Shown in pieces: positions 28,834-37,181 of a stretch of 64,000 nt of DNA. This DNA is from Candidatus Manganitrophus noduliformans (GTDB taxonomy: Bacteria; Nitrospirota; Nitrospiria; SBBL01; Manganitrophaceae). Both the position numbers and the translations under genes were made by a program. The notes below the pieces were generated by a model, which saw only the letters and a program-made list of their open reading frames with translations, did no database searches and was not told where the DNA came from. Where the stretch lies: positions 1,178,001 to 1,242,000 of the forward strand of contig NZ_VTOW01000001.1 in assembly GCF_012184425.1 (NCBI RefSeq), given 5' to 3'. Position 1 is the stretch's first letter; each line of letters starts with the position of its first letter.

Positions 28834-29732
28834 ACATAGGAAAGGTCCTGTTGATCTTGGGAGGGGGCGGCGTCAGGGGGCTTGCTCATATTGGCGTTCT
28901 GAAAGCCCTCGAGCGATTAGGGATCTCGATCTCCGAATATGCAGGGACGAGTGTGGGCGCCATCGTTGCGGCGATGGCGGCAAGCGGGATGAAAGCCGGT
29001 GAAATTGAGAAGATCGGCCTCTTCCTTCGGCAGAGCGACCTCTTTGACTTTAACTACGCAGGTCTTTTGACCAACCCCGGCCGGATCAAGGGTCTTTGCA
29101 AAGGGGAGCGCCTCCGGCAGTTCATCAAGAGGGTCATTCCAGCGGATCGGTTCAACCGTCTTCAAAAACCGCTCTTTCTCGGTGCGGTGAACATCGGCGA
29201 TGGGGAGATGACCTTCTGGGGGATGAATCATGATCGGAATCCCCCGCTCCACGACGCGATTTACGCCTCCTGCGCGATCCCCGGGATCTTTCCGCCCCAA
29301 AAGATCGGGGAAGCATTTTATGTCGACGGCGGGGTAGTGGATAGCCTTCCGCTTCAACTGGCCAAGATCAGGAAGCCCGATCTGATCATTGCGGTCAGCC
29401 TGGGTCCGCTCAATCCCCTGAGCGGTGATGAGATCCAGGAGGACGGCATCTTTTCCATCATGGAACGATTCTACGAGATAAAAAACAGGGAGATGTTAGA
29501 GTGCCGCCGCTGCTCTGAAGCAGAAACGCCGTTGATCTTGATCGAGCCGGATGTGGGCGACCACCGATTCTTCAAGGTGCAGCGCCGCCGGGAACTGATC
29601 CAAAAAGGAGAGGCCGAGACCCTCGCGGTGTTGAAGTCTCATGCGTTTCTGAACAAAGGCAAGGCAAGAAGATACACGGGAATCGATGAGAGGGGTTCCC
29701 ATGCGGCCCCATCATTATCTCTGACGGTTTGA
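28830..29732 (+). CDS. patatin-like phospholipase (RssA/NTE type)
   Basis: A 300-residue hydrolase. The oxyanion-hole motif GGGGVRGLAHIGVL is at about residues 10-23, the nucleophile elbow GTSVGAIV near residue 40 and the catalytic Asp in YVDGGVVDSLP near residue 167. Family members cleave acyl chains from phospholipids. There is no signal peptide. It overlaps the STAS gene by four bases and is followed by a small zinc-ribbon gene. Confidence 0.92.
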   Translation: MNIGKVLLILGGGGVRGLAHIGVLKALERLGISISEYAGTSVGAIVAAMAASGMKAGEIEKIGLFLRQSDLFDFNYAGLLTNPGRIKGLCKGERLRQFIKRVIPADRFNRLQKPLFLGAVNIGDGEMTFWGMNHDRNPPLHDAIYASCAIPGIFPPQKIGEAFYVDGGVVDSLPLQLAKIRKPDLIIAVSLGPLNPLSGDEIQEDGIFSIMERFYEIKNREMLECRRCSEAETPLILIEPDVGDHRFFKVQRRRELIQKGEAETLAVLKSHAFLNKGKARRYTGIDERGSHAAPSLSLTV

Positions 29733-29751
29733 TGCAGGGAGGAGGTGTGTC

Positions 29752-29955
29752 ATGCAGTGTCCAAAGTGTCGTGGCTTGATGATCGACGAGCGGTTTTGTG
29801 ACCTTTACGAGGATATGGGGAGGAAATGTTTTGAGGGCTGGCGCTGCATCCTCTGCGGCGAGATTCTGGACTTCACGATTCTCACGAATCGCGCGACATT
29901 CGGATCCTCGCTCGTCCAATATGCAGGATGCAGTCCGAAGCATGAGATCGATTGA
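29752..29955 (+). CDS. 67-residue zinc-ribbon protein
   Basis: MQCPKCRGLM at the start and WRCILCGEILD near residue 34 give two Cys-x2-Cys pairs, the pattern of a zinc ribbon. The ribosome site GGAGGAGG is strong. No further domain is present. It belongs to the set of small Cys-rich proteins in this part of the window (also 23649, 31164, 36813 and 37182); role unknown. Confidence 0.75.
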   Translation: MQCPKCRGLMIDERFCDLYEDMGRKCFEGWRCILCGEILDFTILTNRATFGSSLVQYAGCSPKHEID

Positions 29956-30039
29956 GAGGAACCGATGGGTGGAGTCGAAATGCTCTGTACCGGGAAGAGA
30001 CCATGATCAGTGATCGAGAATTTCAATAGCCCCAAGGGG

Positions 30040-30066
30040 CCGCGGCCGATTTTACCCTGGCCGCGG
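30040..30066 (+). repeat. GC-rich hairpin upstream of glutaredoxin gene
   Basis: CCGCGGCC (30040-30047) pairs with GGCCGCGG (30059-30066) around an 11-base, T-containing loop. It lies between the zinc-ribbon gene and the glutaredoxin-like gene and could stop upstream transcripts. Confidence 0.4.
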
Positions 30067-30131
30067 ACGTGGCCTATCGGTTTTAGGAGGCCAATAACGT
30101 GAACAATGTTCAACAAAAAAGGAGGTCTGAA

Positions 30132-30419
30132 ATGCCCGAACGATTGATCAAGCTTTACCAGGCGGAGTGGTGTTCCTACTGTCGGAGGGTCCGGATGAAA
30201 CTGGCGGAATTGGGGGTCCCTTATATCACGGTGAATGTCCCCGATGAAAAGCCGATGAGAGAGGATCTTTTTAACATCTCAGGGCAGAGGGGAATTCCCA
30301 CCCTGGTGGATGGGGATGTCGTCATTGCGGATGATGATGACGCCATCATTGCCTATCTGGAGGGTCGGTTCGCCAAGGTTCCGGCGGCGGGAAGCTTCAA
30401 TGAAATCTGTACAGATTAG
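30132..30419 (+). CDS. glutaredoxin-like protein
   Basis: A 95-residue thioredoxin-fold protein with the active-site motif CSYC near residue 14 (AEWCSYCRRVRMKLAELG), the cis-Pro segment GIPTLVDGD near residue 57 and a C-terminal helix. It reduces disulfides or mixed disulfides, or may bind metal. The AGGAGGT ribosome site directly before the ATG at 30132 decides the start over a GTG at 30099. Confidence 0.9.
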   Translation: MPERLIKLYQAEWCSYCRRVRMKLAELGVPYITVNVPDEKPMREDLFNISGQRGIPTLVDGDVVIADDDDAIIAYLEGRFAKVPAAGSFNEICTD

Positions 30420-30535
30420 GTTGATAAGAGAGTGATCGAGGAAATCCCGCCCGGCGGCTGCAATGGTGCAGCGGTAGAGCAATACAGGAACGGCGGATTG
30501 TGACGCAGAGACTCATAGAGAAGGAGGGAATAAAA

Positions 30536-31150
30536 ATGAAAAGGATACTTTTGACATTCGCGGCGCTATTGACCCTTTCAATCCCGGGATTGGCGCGGGC
30601 CGAGATCCGTGAGGGAAGCCAGGAGATCGGAATCCATGCCGGTGCTCTCTTCGGGGCGAACGCGGAGCTGACCGATACGGCGATCTCCGGAAGGAAGCCG
30701 GAGTTGGATGACGATTTCGCGGTCGGGCTCAATTACACCTACAACTTCACCCGCCACTTCGGTTTGGAGGGGCGGTACACATTCAGTCCGAATACCGCCG
30801 AGATTACCCCCACGGGGGAGATTGATCTCGATCTCCACCTGATCGACGTGAACGCGGTCTACCATGTCAACCCCCACGACCCGGTGGTCTTCTACGGGAC
30901 GGCGGGGGTCGGCTGGGCGTTCGCGGATATCGATCGTGATATCACCGGGACCATCAACGGGGTTCCGAAGACGATCAGCGATGACGACGGGTTCACCGTC
31001 AACGTGGGGGTCGGCCTGAAATATGAGGTCGTGGAGCATGTCTCGCTTCGGCTCGATGGGCGGTATCGCTTTATCGACCAGCTCGTGGATTCTCGCGAGG
31101 AGCAACTGAACACCGCCGAGGCCACGGTCGGCATCGCGTGGGTATTTTAA
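30536..31150 (+). CDS. outer-membrane beta-barrel protein (OmpA-like porin fold)
   Basis: A 204-residue protein with a signal peptide (about residues 1-21, ending ARA) followed by about eight amphipathic strands, for example NYTYNFTRHFGLEGRYTF and VGVGLKYEVVEHVSLRLDGRYR, and a terminal aromatic residue (VGIAWVF) as usual for barrels. No OmpA peptidoglycan-binding domain is present. The ATG has an AGAAGGAGGGA site. The Cys-rich paralogue 2 follows 13 bases later, possibly in the same transcript. Confidence 0.85.
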   Translation: MKRILLTFAALLTLSIPGLARAEIREGSQEIGIHAGALFGANAELTDTAISGRKPELDDDFAVGLNYTYNFTRHFGLEGRYTFSPNTAEITPTGEIDLDLHLIDVNAVYHVNPHDPVVFYGTAGVGWAFADIDRDITGTINGVPKTISDDDGFTVNVGVGLKYEVVEHVSLRLDGRYRFIDQLVDSREEQLNTAEATVGIAWVF

Positions 31151-31163
31151 AAAGGAGGAGAAC

Positions 31164-31343
31164 ATGGCGAAACTGATCTGTACGAAATGTGCCGGTGAAA
31201 GGCCCGTGCCCAAGCTCGATGAAGGGCCCGGCATTGTCAGCAAGAAAGATGCAACCAAACTGACCTGCCCCACACATGGGGAGCAGTGCGCCACAACGAA
31301 TATTCCACTCTGTTGCGGCGCCTCCATGAAGTACACGGTCTAA
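31164..31343 (+). CDS. 59-residue Cys-rich protein (paralogue 2)
   Basis: MAKLICTKCAGERPVP starts and CCGASMKYTV ends this protein. It has the same length and Cys/His layout as the protein at 23649: CxKC, a GPG turn, CPTHGEQC, and CCGxxM. A strong AAAGGAGGAG site precedes the ATG. The repeated CPxHGExC-CCG pattern suggests a conserved metal site rather than chance. It lies directly downstream of the beta-barrel gene. Confidence 0.75.
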   Translation: MAKLICTKCAGERPVPKLDEGPGIVSKKDATKLTCPTHGEQCATTNIPLCCGASMKYTV

Positions 31344-31378
31344 CCATCGGCCTATTTGTATGGAGACGTTGTTTAAGT

Positions 31379-31417
31379 CAAACGGGGTGAGGGGCGGGCA
31401 GCCCTGAACCCCGTTTG
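31379..31417 (+). terminator. hairpin after Cys-rich paralogue 2
   Basis: CAAACGGGG (31379-31387) pairs with CCCCGTTTG (31409-31417) around a GC-rich loop. It lies between the Cys-rich gene and the Mla-type operon. There is no clear T-run. Confidence 0.5.
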
Positions 31418-31451
31418 GTCTCGACCTTGAAAAGAAGAGAGGAACGGGAGA

Positions 31452-32252
31452 GTGAAGGAAGATTCGAAGACAAAAAGAGCGGTTGTGCAGGCCGGCTTGA
31501 GGGGTCTGGGATCTGGTTTCTTGGATTGGCTGCAGGAGACGGGTCGGATGGGGCTTTTCTTTGGAGAAGCGATCCTCGCCGGGATCAGGCCCCCTTACAA
31601 GGGGGGCCGGATCATACGCCAGGTCCATTTTATCGGCGTGGGGTCCCTCTTCGTCATCCTCCTCACCGCTTCTTTTACAGGCATGGTGCTCGGTCTTCAA
31701 GGTTACTACACGTTGAGAAAGTTTCAAGCAGAAGGGCTGCTCGGCTCCGCCGTGGCCCTGAGCCTGATCCGGGAGCTGGGGCCGGTCCTCTCCGCGCTGA
31801 TGGTGACGGGCCGGGCGGGATCGGCGATGACCGCCGAGATCGGGATTATGCGGATCACCGAACAGATCGACGCGCTGGATGCCATGGCGATTGATCCGAT
31901 CCGTCACCTGGTCGCCCCCAAGATGATCGCCGGGTTGATCGCCGTCCCCCTGCTCACCTCGCTCTTTGATCTGGTCGGGATCTATGGCGGATACCTGGTA
32001 GGGGTTCAGCTCCTGGGGGTCGGCTCAGGAAGCTATTTTTCAGGGATGGAGGGGAGTGTCGTCTTCGACGACATTTATGGCGGGATCATCAAATCGGTCA
32101 GCTTCGGCCTCATCCTGACCGGGGTCGCCTGCTACAAAGGCTATTTCGCAAAGCAGGGGGCGGAGGGGGTCAGCCGGGCGACGACGGAGTCGGTCGTCCT
32201 CTCCTCGGTCCTGATCTTGATCTGGGACTATTTTCTCACGTCGATTTTGTAG
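31452..32252 (+). CDS. mlaE: MlaE-family ABC transporter permease
   Basis: A 266-residue permease with about five membrane segments. The family signature is clear: SFTGMVLGLQGYYTL, LIRELGPVLSALMVTGRAGSA and DALDAMAIDPIRHLVAPKM. It is the inner-membrane part of a lipid transporter that keeps outer-membrane asymmetry or moves related lipids. The start is GTG with GGGAGA just before it. It begins an operon in which the later genes overlap or nearly touch. Confidence 0.95.
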   Translation: MKEDSKTKRAVVQAGLRGLGSGFLDWLQETGRMGLFFGEAILAGIRPPYKGGRIIRQVHFIGVGSLFVILLTASFTGMVLGLQGYYTLRKFQAEGLLGSAVALSLIRELGPVLSALMVTGRAGSAMTAEIGIMRITEQIDALDAMAIDPIRHLVAPKMIAGLIAVPLLTSLFDLVGIYGGYLVGVQLLGVGSGSYFSGMEGSVVFDDIYGGIIKSVSFGLILTGVACYKGYFAKQGAEGVSRATTESVVLSSVLILIWDYFLTSIL

Positions 32253-32262
32253 TGAGGGCGCA

Positions 32263-33027
32263 ATGATGATCCGTGTCGTGAATCTTCGGAAGTCACTCGG
32301 AGATCAGAAGATTCTGCGAGGGGTGGACTTGATGATTCCAAAAGGGAAGATCACCGCGATCATCGGCCGCAGCGGTGGGGGGAAAAGCATCCTGCTGAAA
32401 CACCTGATCGGCCTCATCCGCCCCGACAGCGGAGAGATCTGGGTCGGCGGGGAGGAGATCACCTCTCTGACAAGGCGAGCGCTTTCCCGTGTCAAGACAC
32501 GGTTCGGTTTTCTCTTTCAGGGGGCGGCCCTCTTCGACTCGATGACCGTCTTTGAGAACATCGCTTTCCCTTTGAGGGAGAAGACAGAACACGCGGAGAA
32601 GGCGATCCGGGCCAAGGTGGAGGAGACGCTACGGGAAGTGGGGCTGGAAGGGGTCGGGGAGAAATACCCCGGGGAGCTCTCCGGGGGGATGAAAAAGCGG
32701 GTGGGGCTTGCGCGGGCGATGATCCTCCATCCGGAGATCATGCTCTTTGACGAGCCGACCACCGGTCTCGACCCGGTGATGGAGCATGTGATCGACCGGC
32801 TGATTCAGGCATGCCACGGCGGCTCGAATTGCACCGGCGTGCTGGTCAGCCATAACATTTCCGAGGTCTTTGCGATTGCCCATCATGTGGCCATGCTCCA
32901 CCACGGAATCATTATCGCGCAGGGGACGCCGGAAGAGATCCGCGCCTCCGTCCACCCGGTTGTTCGGCAGTTTATTCATGGTGAGATCGAAGGGCCGATG
33001 CAGGATGCCCTGGAGGGGGAAGGATGA
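32263..33027 (+). CDS. mlaF: MlaF-family ABC transporter ATPase
   Basis: A 254-residue ATPase with Walker A GRSGGGKS near residue 36, the Q-loop FLFQGAALFDSMTV, signature ELSGGMKKRVGLARAM near residue 145, Walker B IMLFDEPTTGLDP and the switch His in VSHNI. These are typical of MlaF. It starts ten bases after mlaE and overlaps the next gene by four bases. Confidence 0.96.
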   Translation: MMIRVVNLRKSLGDQKILRGVDLMIPKGKITAIIGRSGGGKSILLKHLIGLIRPDSGEIWVGGEEITSLTRRALSRVKTRFGFLFQGAALFDSMTVFENIAFPLREKTEHAEKAIRAKVEETLREVGLEGVGEKYPGELSGGMKKRVGLARAMILHPEIMLFDEPTTGLDPVMEHVIDRLIQACHGGSNCTGVLVSHNISEVFAIAHHVAMLHHGIIIAQGTPEEIRASVHPVVRQFIHGEIEGPMQDALEGEG

Positions 33028-33467
33028 AGGGCGAGAGGCTGGAGGTGACTGTGGGGATTTTTGTCCTGCTCGGAATGATTTCGCTGGGGTATCTCTCGAT
33101 CAAGCTGGGAGATGTGGCGCTTTTTGGAAAACGAGGTTATACCGTCTACGCCGATTTCGATTCCGCTTCAGGGATCCGGCCCGGAGCGCCTGTCGAGATC
33201 GCGGGGGTCGAGATCGGAAAGGTGGGACCGATTCTCCTTCATGAAGGGCGGGCGAGGGTGGCCCTGAAGATCGATGATCCGGTCGCGCTGCAAGAGGATG
33301 TCTTCGCCTCCATCAAGAGCACGGGGATCATTGGGGATAAGTTTGTCTCCCTCAGCCCGGGGGGATCGGAGAGGCTGCTCAAGCCGGACGATGTGATCCG
33401 CTCGACAGAGTCGGCTGTGCCGCTGGAAGAGCTGATCAGCCAATTTATCCATGGAAAGGTAGAGTAG
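33024..33467 (+). CDS. mlaD: MlaD-family substrate-binding (MCE) protein
   Basis: A 147-residue protein with one N-terminal membrane segment (about residues 7-27) and a single MCE domain: FDSASGIRPGAPVEIAGVEIGKV, then VFASIKSTGIIGDKFVSLSPGG. MlaD forms a hexameric ring in the periplasm that contacts the MlaE permease. It overlaps mlaF by four bases and is followed after five bases by a TolC-like gene. Confidence 0.94.
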   Translation: MKGERLEVTVGIFVLLGMISLGYLSIKLGDVALFGKRGYTVYADFDSASGIRPGAPVEIAGVEIGKVGPILLHEGRARVALKIDDPVALQEDVFASIKSTGIIGDKFVSLSPGGSERLLKPDDVIRSTESAVPLEELISQFIHGKVE

Positions 33468-33472
33468 AAATC

Positions 33473-34831
33473 ATGCACGACCTCTTCAAATATTTTCGTT
33501 TGCGCTGGGTGCTGGTGCTCCTGATGTTGGGCGTTTCGGATCTCTTTGCAGAATCGACCTCTCCGCCGCGCATCGTCAGTTTGAAAGAGGCGATTCAACT
33601 CGCCCTCTCAAAGAGCCCGGAGGTGAAAGAGGCCCAATCGGATGTCGATCTCGCTAAAAGCAAATTGGAGGAGGTCGAAGGATACCGGCTTCCCCAGTTG
33701 GATTCGACGCTGCTGATCGGGCCGATCCCGGACGCCCGGGGAGACCATCTCTCCTCCCCTGACCGAGCGGATCGGATCCACGGGATCGGCCTCTTTGAGC
33801 GGGCCGAGATAACCCTGATCCAGCCGATCTACACCTTCGGAAAAATCACGAAGGGGCTGGAAGCGGCCGGCAGCGGGGTGAAGGTCAGTGAAGCGAAGGT
33901 AGAACAAAAGCAAAACGAAATCATTCTGAAGGTCAAGGAGGCCTATTATGGATTGCTCCTGGCCCGTGAATCGATGGGGGTGGTGCTGGAGGTCAAAGAC
34001 GCTTTAGGGCAGGCGGAAGAAAAGGTCAAGGAGCTCCTTCAAAAAGAGGCGCCGACCGCCGATGAATCCGATCTCTTGAAACTGGAGGCCTTCTCCGGGG
34101 AGGTCGAGCGGCTGCGGCAGGAAGCCCTCAAAGGGGAGAGGTTGGCCCTCAGCGCCCTTCGGGTTTATCTTGGTTTTTCAGAGGAGGAGGCGTTTGATAT
34201 TGCCGACCGGCGCCTGCTCGATGAGGCTGAAGAGATCGATCCGCTTGAATCTTATGTGGAAGAGGCTTTTTCTCGGAGGCCGGAATTCAAACAGCTCGAA
34301 GAGGGCCTGAAGGCGCGGAAGGCGATGACCGTTGTCGCCTGGGCCGATTATTATCCGGTTTTCTTTCTGGCCGGCTTCTTTGCTTATGGAAACGCTCCGG
34401 GGAGGACCGACATCAAAAATCCGTTTATTTCGGATCCTTTCAATGAAACGTTCGGAGGCGTTGCCGTCGGCTTGAAATGGCATTGGGATTTCGGCATCAC
34501 TCGCGGGAAGGTCCACTCCGCCGAAGCGGAATTGAATAAACTTCGCCGGACAAGAGAATTCGCAGAGGCCTACATCCCCCTTCAGGTCAAAAAGGCCTAC
34601 CTGGAGCGATTGGAGGCGGAAAAGAGCATCCCCGCCTTAAAAGCGGCTTATCCGTCCGCCCGAAGATGGATGATCTCGGCCCTTGCCAATTACGATTTCG
34701 GAATCGGCCCTGCCGAGGAGATTTTCGACGCCCTGGAGGTCTATGCCAAGTTGAAGGCGAATTATTTCAGATCGGTATACAACCGTCATCTGGCCCTGGC
34801 GAACCTGGCCTTCGCGACCGGAGGAGATTAG
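33473..34831 (+). CDS. tolC: TolC-like outer-membrane efflux protein
   Basis: A 452-residue protein with a signal peptide (residues about 1-26, ending LFAES) and two long helical repeats (for example IQLALSKSPEVKEAQSDVDLAKSKLEEVEG near the start and VKVSEAKVEQKQNEIILKVKEAYYGL in the middle), the mark of the TolC/OEP family. Such proteins form trimeric outer-membrane channels. It is embedded between mlaD and mlaC, which is unusual for an Mla operon; the arrangement suggests a lipid or lipid-like export path that crosses the outer membrane. Confidence 0.9.
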   Translation: MHDLFKYFRLRWVLVLLMLGVSDLFAESTSPPRIVSLKEAIQLALSKSPEVKEAQSDVDLAKSKLEEVEGYRLPQLDSTLLIGPIPDARGDHLSSPDRADRIHGIGLFERAEITLIQPIYTFGKITKGLEAAGSGVKVSEAKVEQKQNEIILKVKEAYYGLLLARESMGVVLEVKDALGQAEEKVKELLQKEAPTADESDLLKLEAFSGEVERLRQEALKGERLALSALRVYLGFSEEEAFDIADRRLLDEAEEIDPLESYVEEAFSRRPEFKQLEEGLKARKAMTVVAWADYYPVFFLAGFFAYGNAPGRTDIKNPFISDPFNETFGGVAVGLKWHWDFGITRGKVHSAEAELNKLRRTREFAEAYIPLQVKKAYLERLEAEKSIPALKAAYPSARRWMISALANYDFGIGPAEEIFDALEVYAKLKANYFRSVYNRHLALANLAFATGGD

Positions 34832-34832
34832 A

Positions 34833-35462
34833 ATGAATTTCAAATGGGATGGAAAAGGATGGAGCATCTTCTGCCTGACGGTTGTTTTTTTCTCCTTCTT
34901 CGGGCGGATTCCCTTGGCGGCGGCGTCCGAACCGATGGAGGTGGTGAAGGGGACGATCGATGAGGTGGTCCGAATCCTCAAGGATCCGGCGCTCGGACAG
35001 CCAGGCAGAAAGGAGGAGCGGCGGGCCCTTCTGGAGAAGATCATCTCCGCGCGGTTCGATTTTACGAAGATGGCCAAGCGGAGCCTGGCTGCGCACTGGA
35101 GGGAGCGGAGCCCTGCCGAACAGAAAGAGTTCATCCACCTTTTTGAGAAACTGCTGGAAAATTCTTACCTCGGCAAAATCGAAGGCTATACCGATGAAAA
35201 GGTGGTTTATACGCGTGAACGCTTAGACGGAGATTTTGCCGAGGTCAAAACTAAGATATTGCGCAAAGGAGATGAAATCCCCATCGATTACCGCCTTTTT
35301 AGAATCGGTTCCGATTGGAGGGTCTATGACATTGTCATCGATGGGGTCAGCTTGGTGAACAACTACCGGAGCCAATTCAACAAGATCATCCGAAGCGGGT
35401 CTTATGAGGAACTGGTCCAGAAGATGAGAGCCAAACGGGATGAGATCGCCCTTACACCGTAA
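34833..35462 (+). CDS. mlaC: MlaC-family periplasmic lipid-binding protein
   Basis: A 209-residue protein with a signal peptide (about residues 1-29). Family motifs are EPMEVVKGTIDEVVRILKDP, RFDFTKMAKRSLAAHW and the C-terminal IDYRLFRIGSDWRVYDIVIDGVSLVNNYRSQFN. MlaC carries phospholipid between the outer-membrane and inner-membrane parts. It starts two bases after the tolC-like gene. Confidence 0.95.
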   Translation: MNFKWDGKGWSIFCLTVVFFSFFGRIPLAAASEPMEVVKGTIDEVVRILKDPALGQPGRKEERRALLEKIISARFDFTKMAKRSLAAHWRERSPAEQKEFIHLFEKLLENSYLGKIEGYTDEKVVYTRERLDGDFAEVKTKILRKGDEIPIDYRLFRIGSDWRVYDIVIDGVSLVNNYRSQFNKIIRSGSYEELVQKMRAKRDEIALTP

Positions 35463-35530
35463 CACCTCGGAGAATCAGGTTGCACCGCGGTATTCGGATA
35501 CCGATGGAGAATGGAGAGTGGAGGTTTGAA

Positions 35531-36457
35531 ATGACGGGTCAATCGAGGACTTCGTTTAAACAATGGATACCGTCCACGCGGGTATTCATCCTAACGCTGC
35601 TCGCCATGATCGCATTCGCGGGAAACTCACTGCTCTGCCGATTGGCGCTGAAGCAGACGGGTCTTGACGCGGCCAGCTTTACTTCCGTCCGCATTCTCTC
35701 CGGCGCGGCGGCGCTCTGGCTGATTGCGCGAATCGGCGGAGGGGCACATGGCGCAACGGGCAGTTGGTCTTCCGCAGTTGCGCTTTTCGTCTACGCTGCG
35801 GCCTTTTCATTCGCCTATGTCAGCCTGCCGGCCGGCACCGGCGCATTGCTGCTCTTTGGGGCCGTGCAGGCGACGATGATCCTCTCCGGGCTCTGGGCCG
35901 GGGAGCGTCTGCGCAAGCAGCAGAGCGTCGGCCTTACCTTTGCCTTAGCCGGTCTTGTCGGCCTCTTGCTTCCGGGCCTCTCGTCGCCGCCCATTCGCGG
36001 CGCGATACTGATGCTGGGCGCCGGTGTTGCCTGGGGGATCTATTCATTGAGAGGCAGAGGCGCCGGCGATCCTGTCAGCGCAACCGCCGGTAATTTCCTG
36101 CGCGCTGCGCCGCTGGCGATGGGATTAAGTTTCGTCTTGCTCCCTTGGGCCAGGCTGGATCGCGCGGGCATCGGGTATGCGGCGCTCTCCGGGGCATTAG
36201 CTTCGGGAGTCGGCTATGCCGTTTGGTACACGGCTTTGCGCGGGTTGAAAGCGACGAGCGCGGCAACCGTGCAGCTCAGTGTCCCGGTCATCGCAGCCGT
36301 CGGCGGCATCGTCTTCCTCGGCGAGCCGATCACGCTGCGCCTGTTGATCGCATCGACCGTGATTTTCGGCGGCATCGCGCTGGTGCTGATCGTCAGACGG
36401 CCTGATTCGGTTTTAAAAACTGAAGCGGTCCGAAAAACGGGAGACGAGTTGTCCTGA
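35531..36457 (+). CDS. EamA/DMT-family permease
   Basis: A 308-residue membrane protein with about ten predicted helices and two EamA repeats (motifs FAGNSLLCRLALKQTGLDAASFTSVRILSG in the first, GVGYAVWYTALRGLKATSAA in the second). These are drug/metabolite exporters; the substrate is unknown. The ATG at 35531 with GGAGG eight bases upstream was chosen over an upstream in-frame ATG. It may be unrelated to the preceding Mla operon. Confidence 0.9.
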   Translation: MTGQSRTSFKQWIPSTRVFILTLLAMIAFAGNSLLCRLALKQTGLDAASFTSVRILSGAAALWLIARIGGGAHGATGSWSSAVALFVYAAAFSFAYVSLPAGTGALLLFGAVQATMILSGLWAGERLRKQQSVGLTFALAGLVGLLLPGLSSPPIRGAILMLGAGVAWGIYSLRGRGAGDPVSATAGNFLRAAPLAMGLSFVLLPWARLDRAGIGYAALSGALASGVGYAVWYTALRGLKATSAATVQLSVPVIAAVGGIVFLGEPITLRLLIASTVIFGGIALVLIVRRPDSVLKTEAVRKTGDELS

Positions 36458-36812
36458 ACCATCGGGTTGGGTTATTGGAATCACTGGACAGACGGGGTCT
36501 TACGGAGATCTGAAGATTCTTACCCTTGTGTTCCATGGCCGGTGGGAGAAGCACGAGGAAGATATTCGAGTTCTCCTTCCGGTGTTTCGCTCAGTCCGCT
36601 ACATTGAGATTTTTGTACTCCAGGCTACATCCCTGCTTTGATGGTGCGTATATCGTTGCCGTATGACCACTATCTCTTTCTGTTTCGCATCTCCGATTTT
36701 GATGTTTGGCTTCGAGGGGTCATGGAAAAAGAGGATCATGGGGAATACCCGGCAGGTTCCGGGACTGTTTGAACGGTGTCTTCAAAAACCCCAATACTAG
36801 AGGAGAAGAAAA
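36458..36812. other. 355-base non-coding stretch with one operator-like motif
   Basis: No supported gene. The motif TGTACTCCAGGCTACA lies at 36614-36629. The DNA after it is moderately AT-rich and could carry a promoter for the zinc-ribbon gene at 36813. Confidence 0.5.
36614..36629. promoter_or_regulatory. KGTA-N8-TACA motif, copy E
   Basis: TGTACTCCAGGCTACA lies 184 bases before the zinc-ribbon gene. It shares the core AGGCTACA with copies at 42625 and (on the other strand) 46385. Confidence 0.5.
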
Positions 36813-37124
36813 ATGAGCACGAACGTACAAGGAGAAATGAACAGGGGCGAAGAGCTCTCTCCGGGACAATGTCCGCGTTGCCGTAACGGCGGTCCCTCCG
36901 GGGATGAATGGACGGTCTCTCTCTACTGGAATGAAGGGGAAGAGGTCTTTCATTGCGTCATCTGCGGCTATCGTCAATATGCGCCTCTTGAGGGGTGTCA
37001 CACCGGGTATTTAACGAGGCAGGGTCCTGAGGAATCGAGATCCGGTTGCAAATTGAAGTCACGCGGTATTCGGAAAAGACAACCCCGTACCAACTCGGCG
37101 TCGGGACTGTTGAAGCTTGTGTAA
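36813..37124 (+). CDS. zinc-ribbon protein, unknown
   Basis: A 103-residue protein with CPRC near residue 20 and CVICG near residue 48, two Cys pairs spaced by about 25 residues as in a zinc ribbon. The C-terminal part is basic (KLKSRGIRKRQPRT). The ATG has a GAGGAGAAG site. Its relation to the tandem zinc-ribbon protein downstream suggests a local family. Confidence 0.65.
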   Translation: MSTNVQGEMNRGEELSPGQCPRCRNGGPSGDEWTVSLYWNEGEEVFHCVICGYRQYAPLEGCHTGYLTRQGPEESRSGCKLKSRGIRKRQPRTNSASGLLKLV

Positions 37125-37181
37125 ATCGAAGCGCATGTCTGTCCGCTTGCGATGTAGCGATGTTTCACAAGGGAGGAAGCG

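Noticed and set aside
30460-30500. D-arm-like string GCGGTAGAGCA suggesting a tRNA before the beta-barrel gene
   Set aside because: No matching acceptor stem, anticodon arm or T-arm follows within 80 bases.
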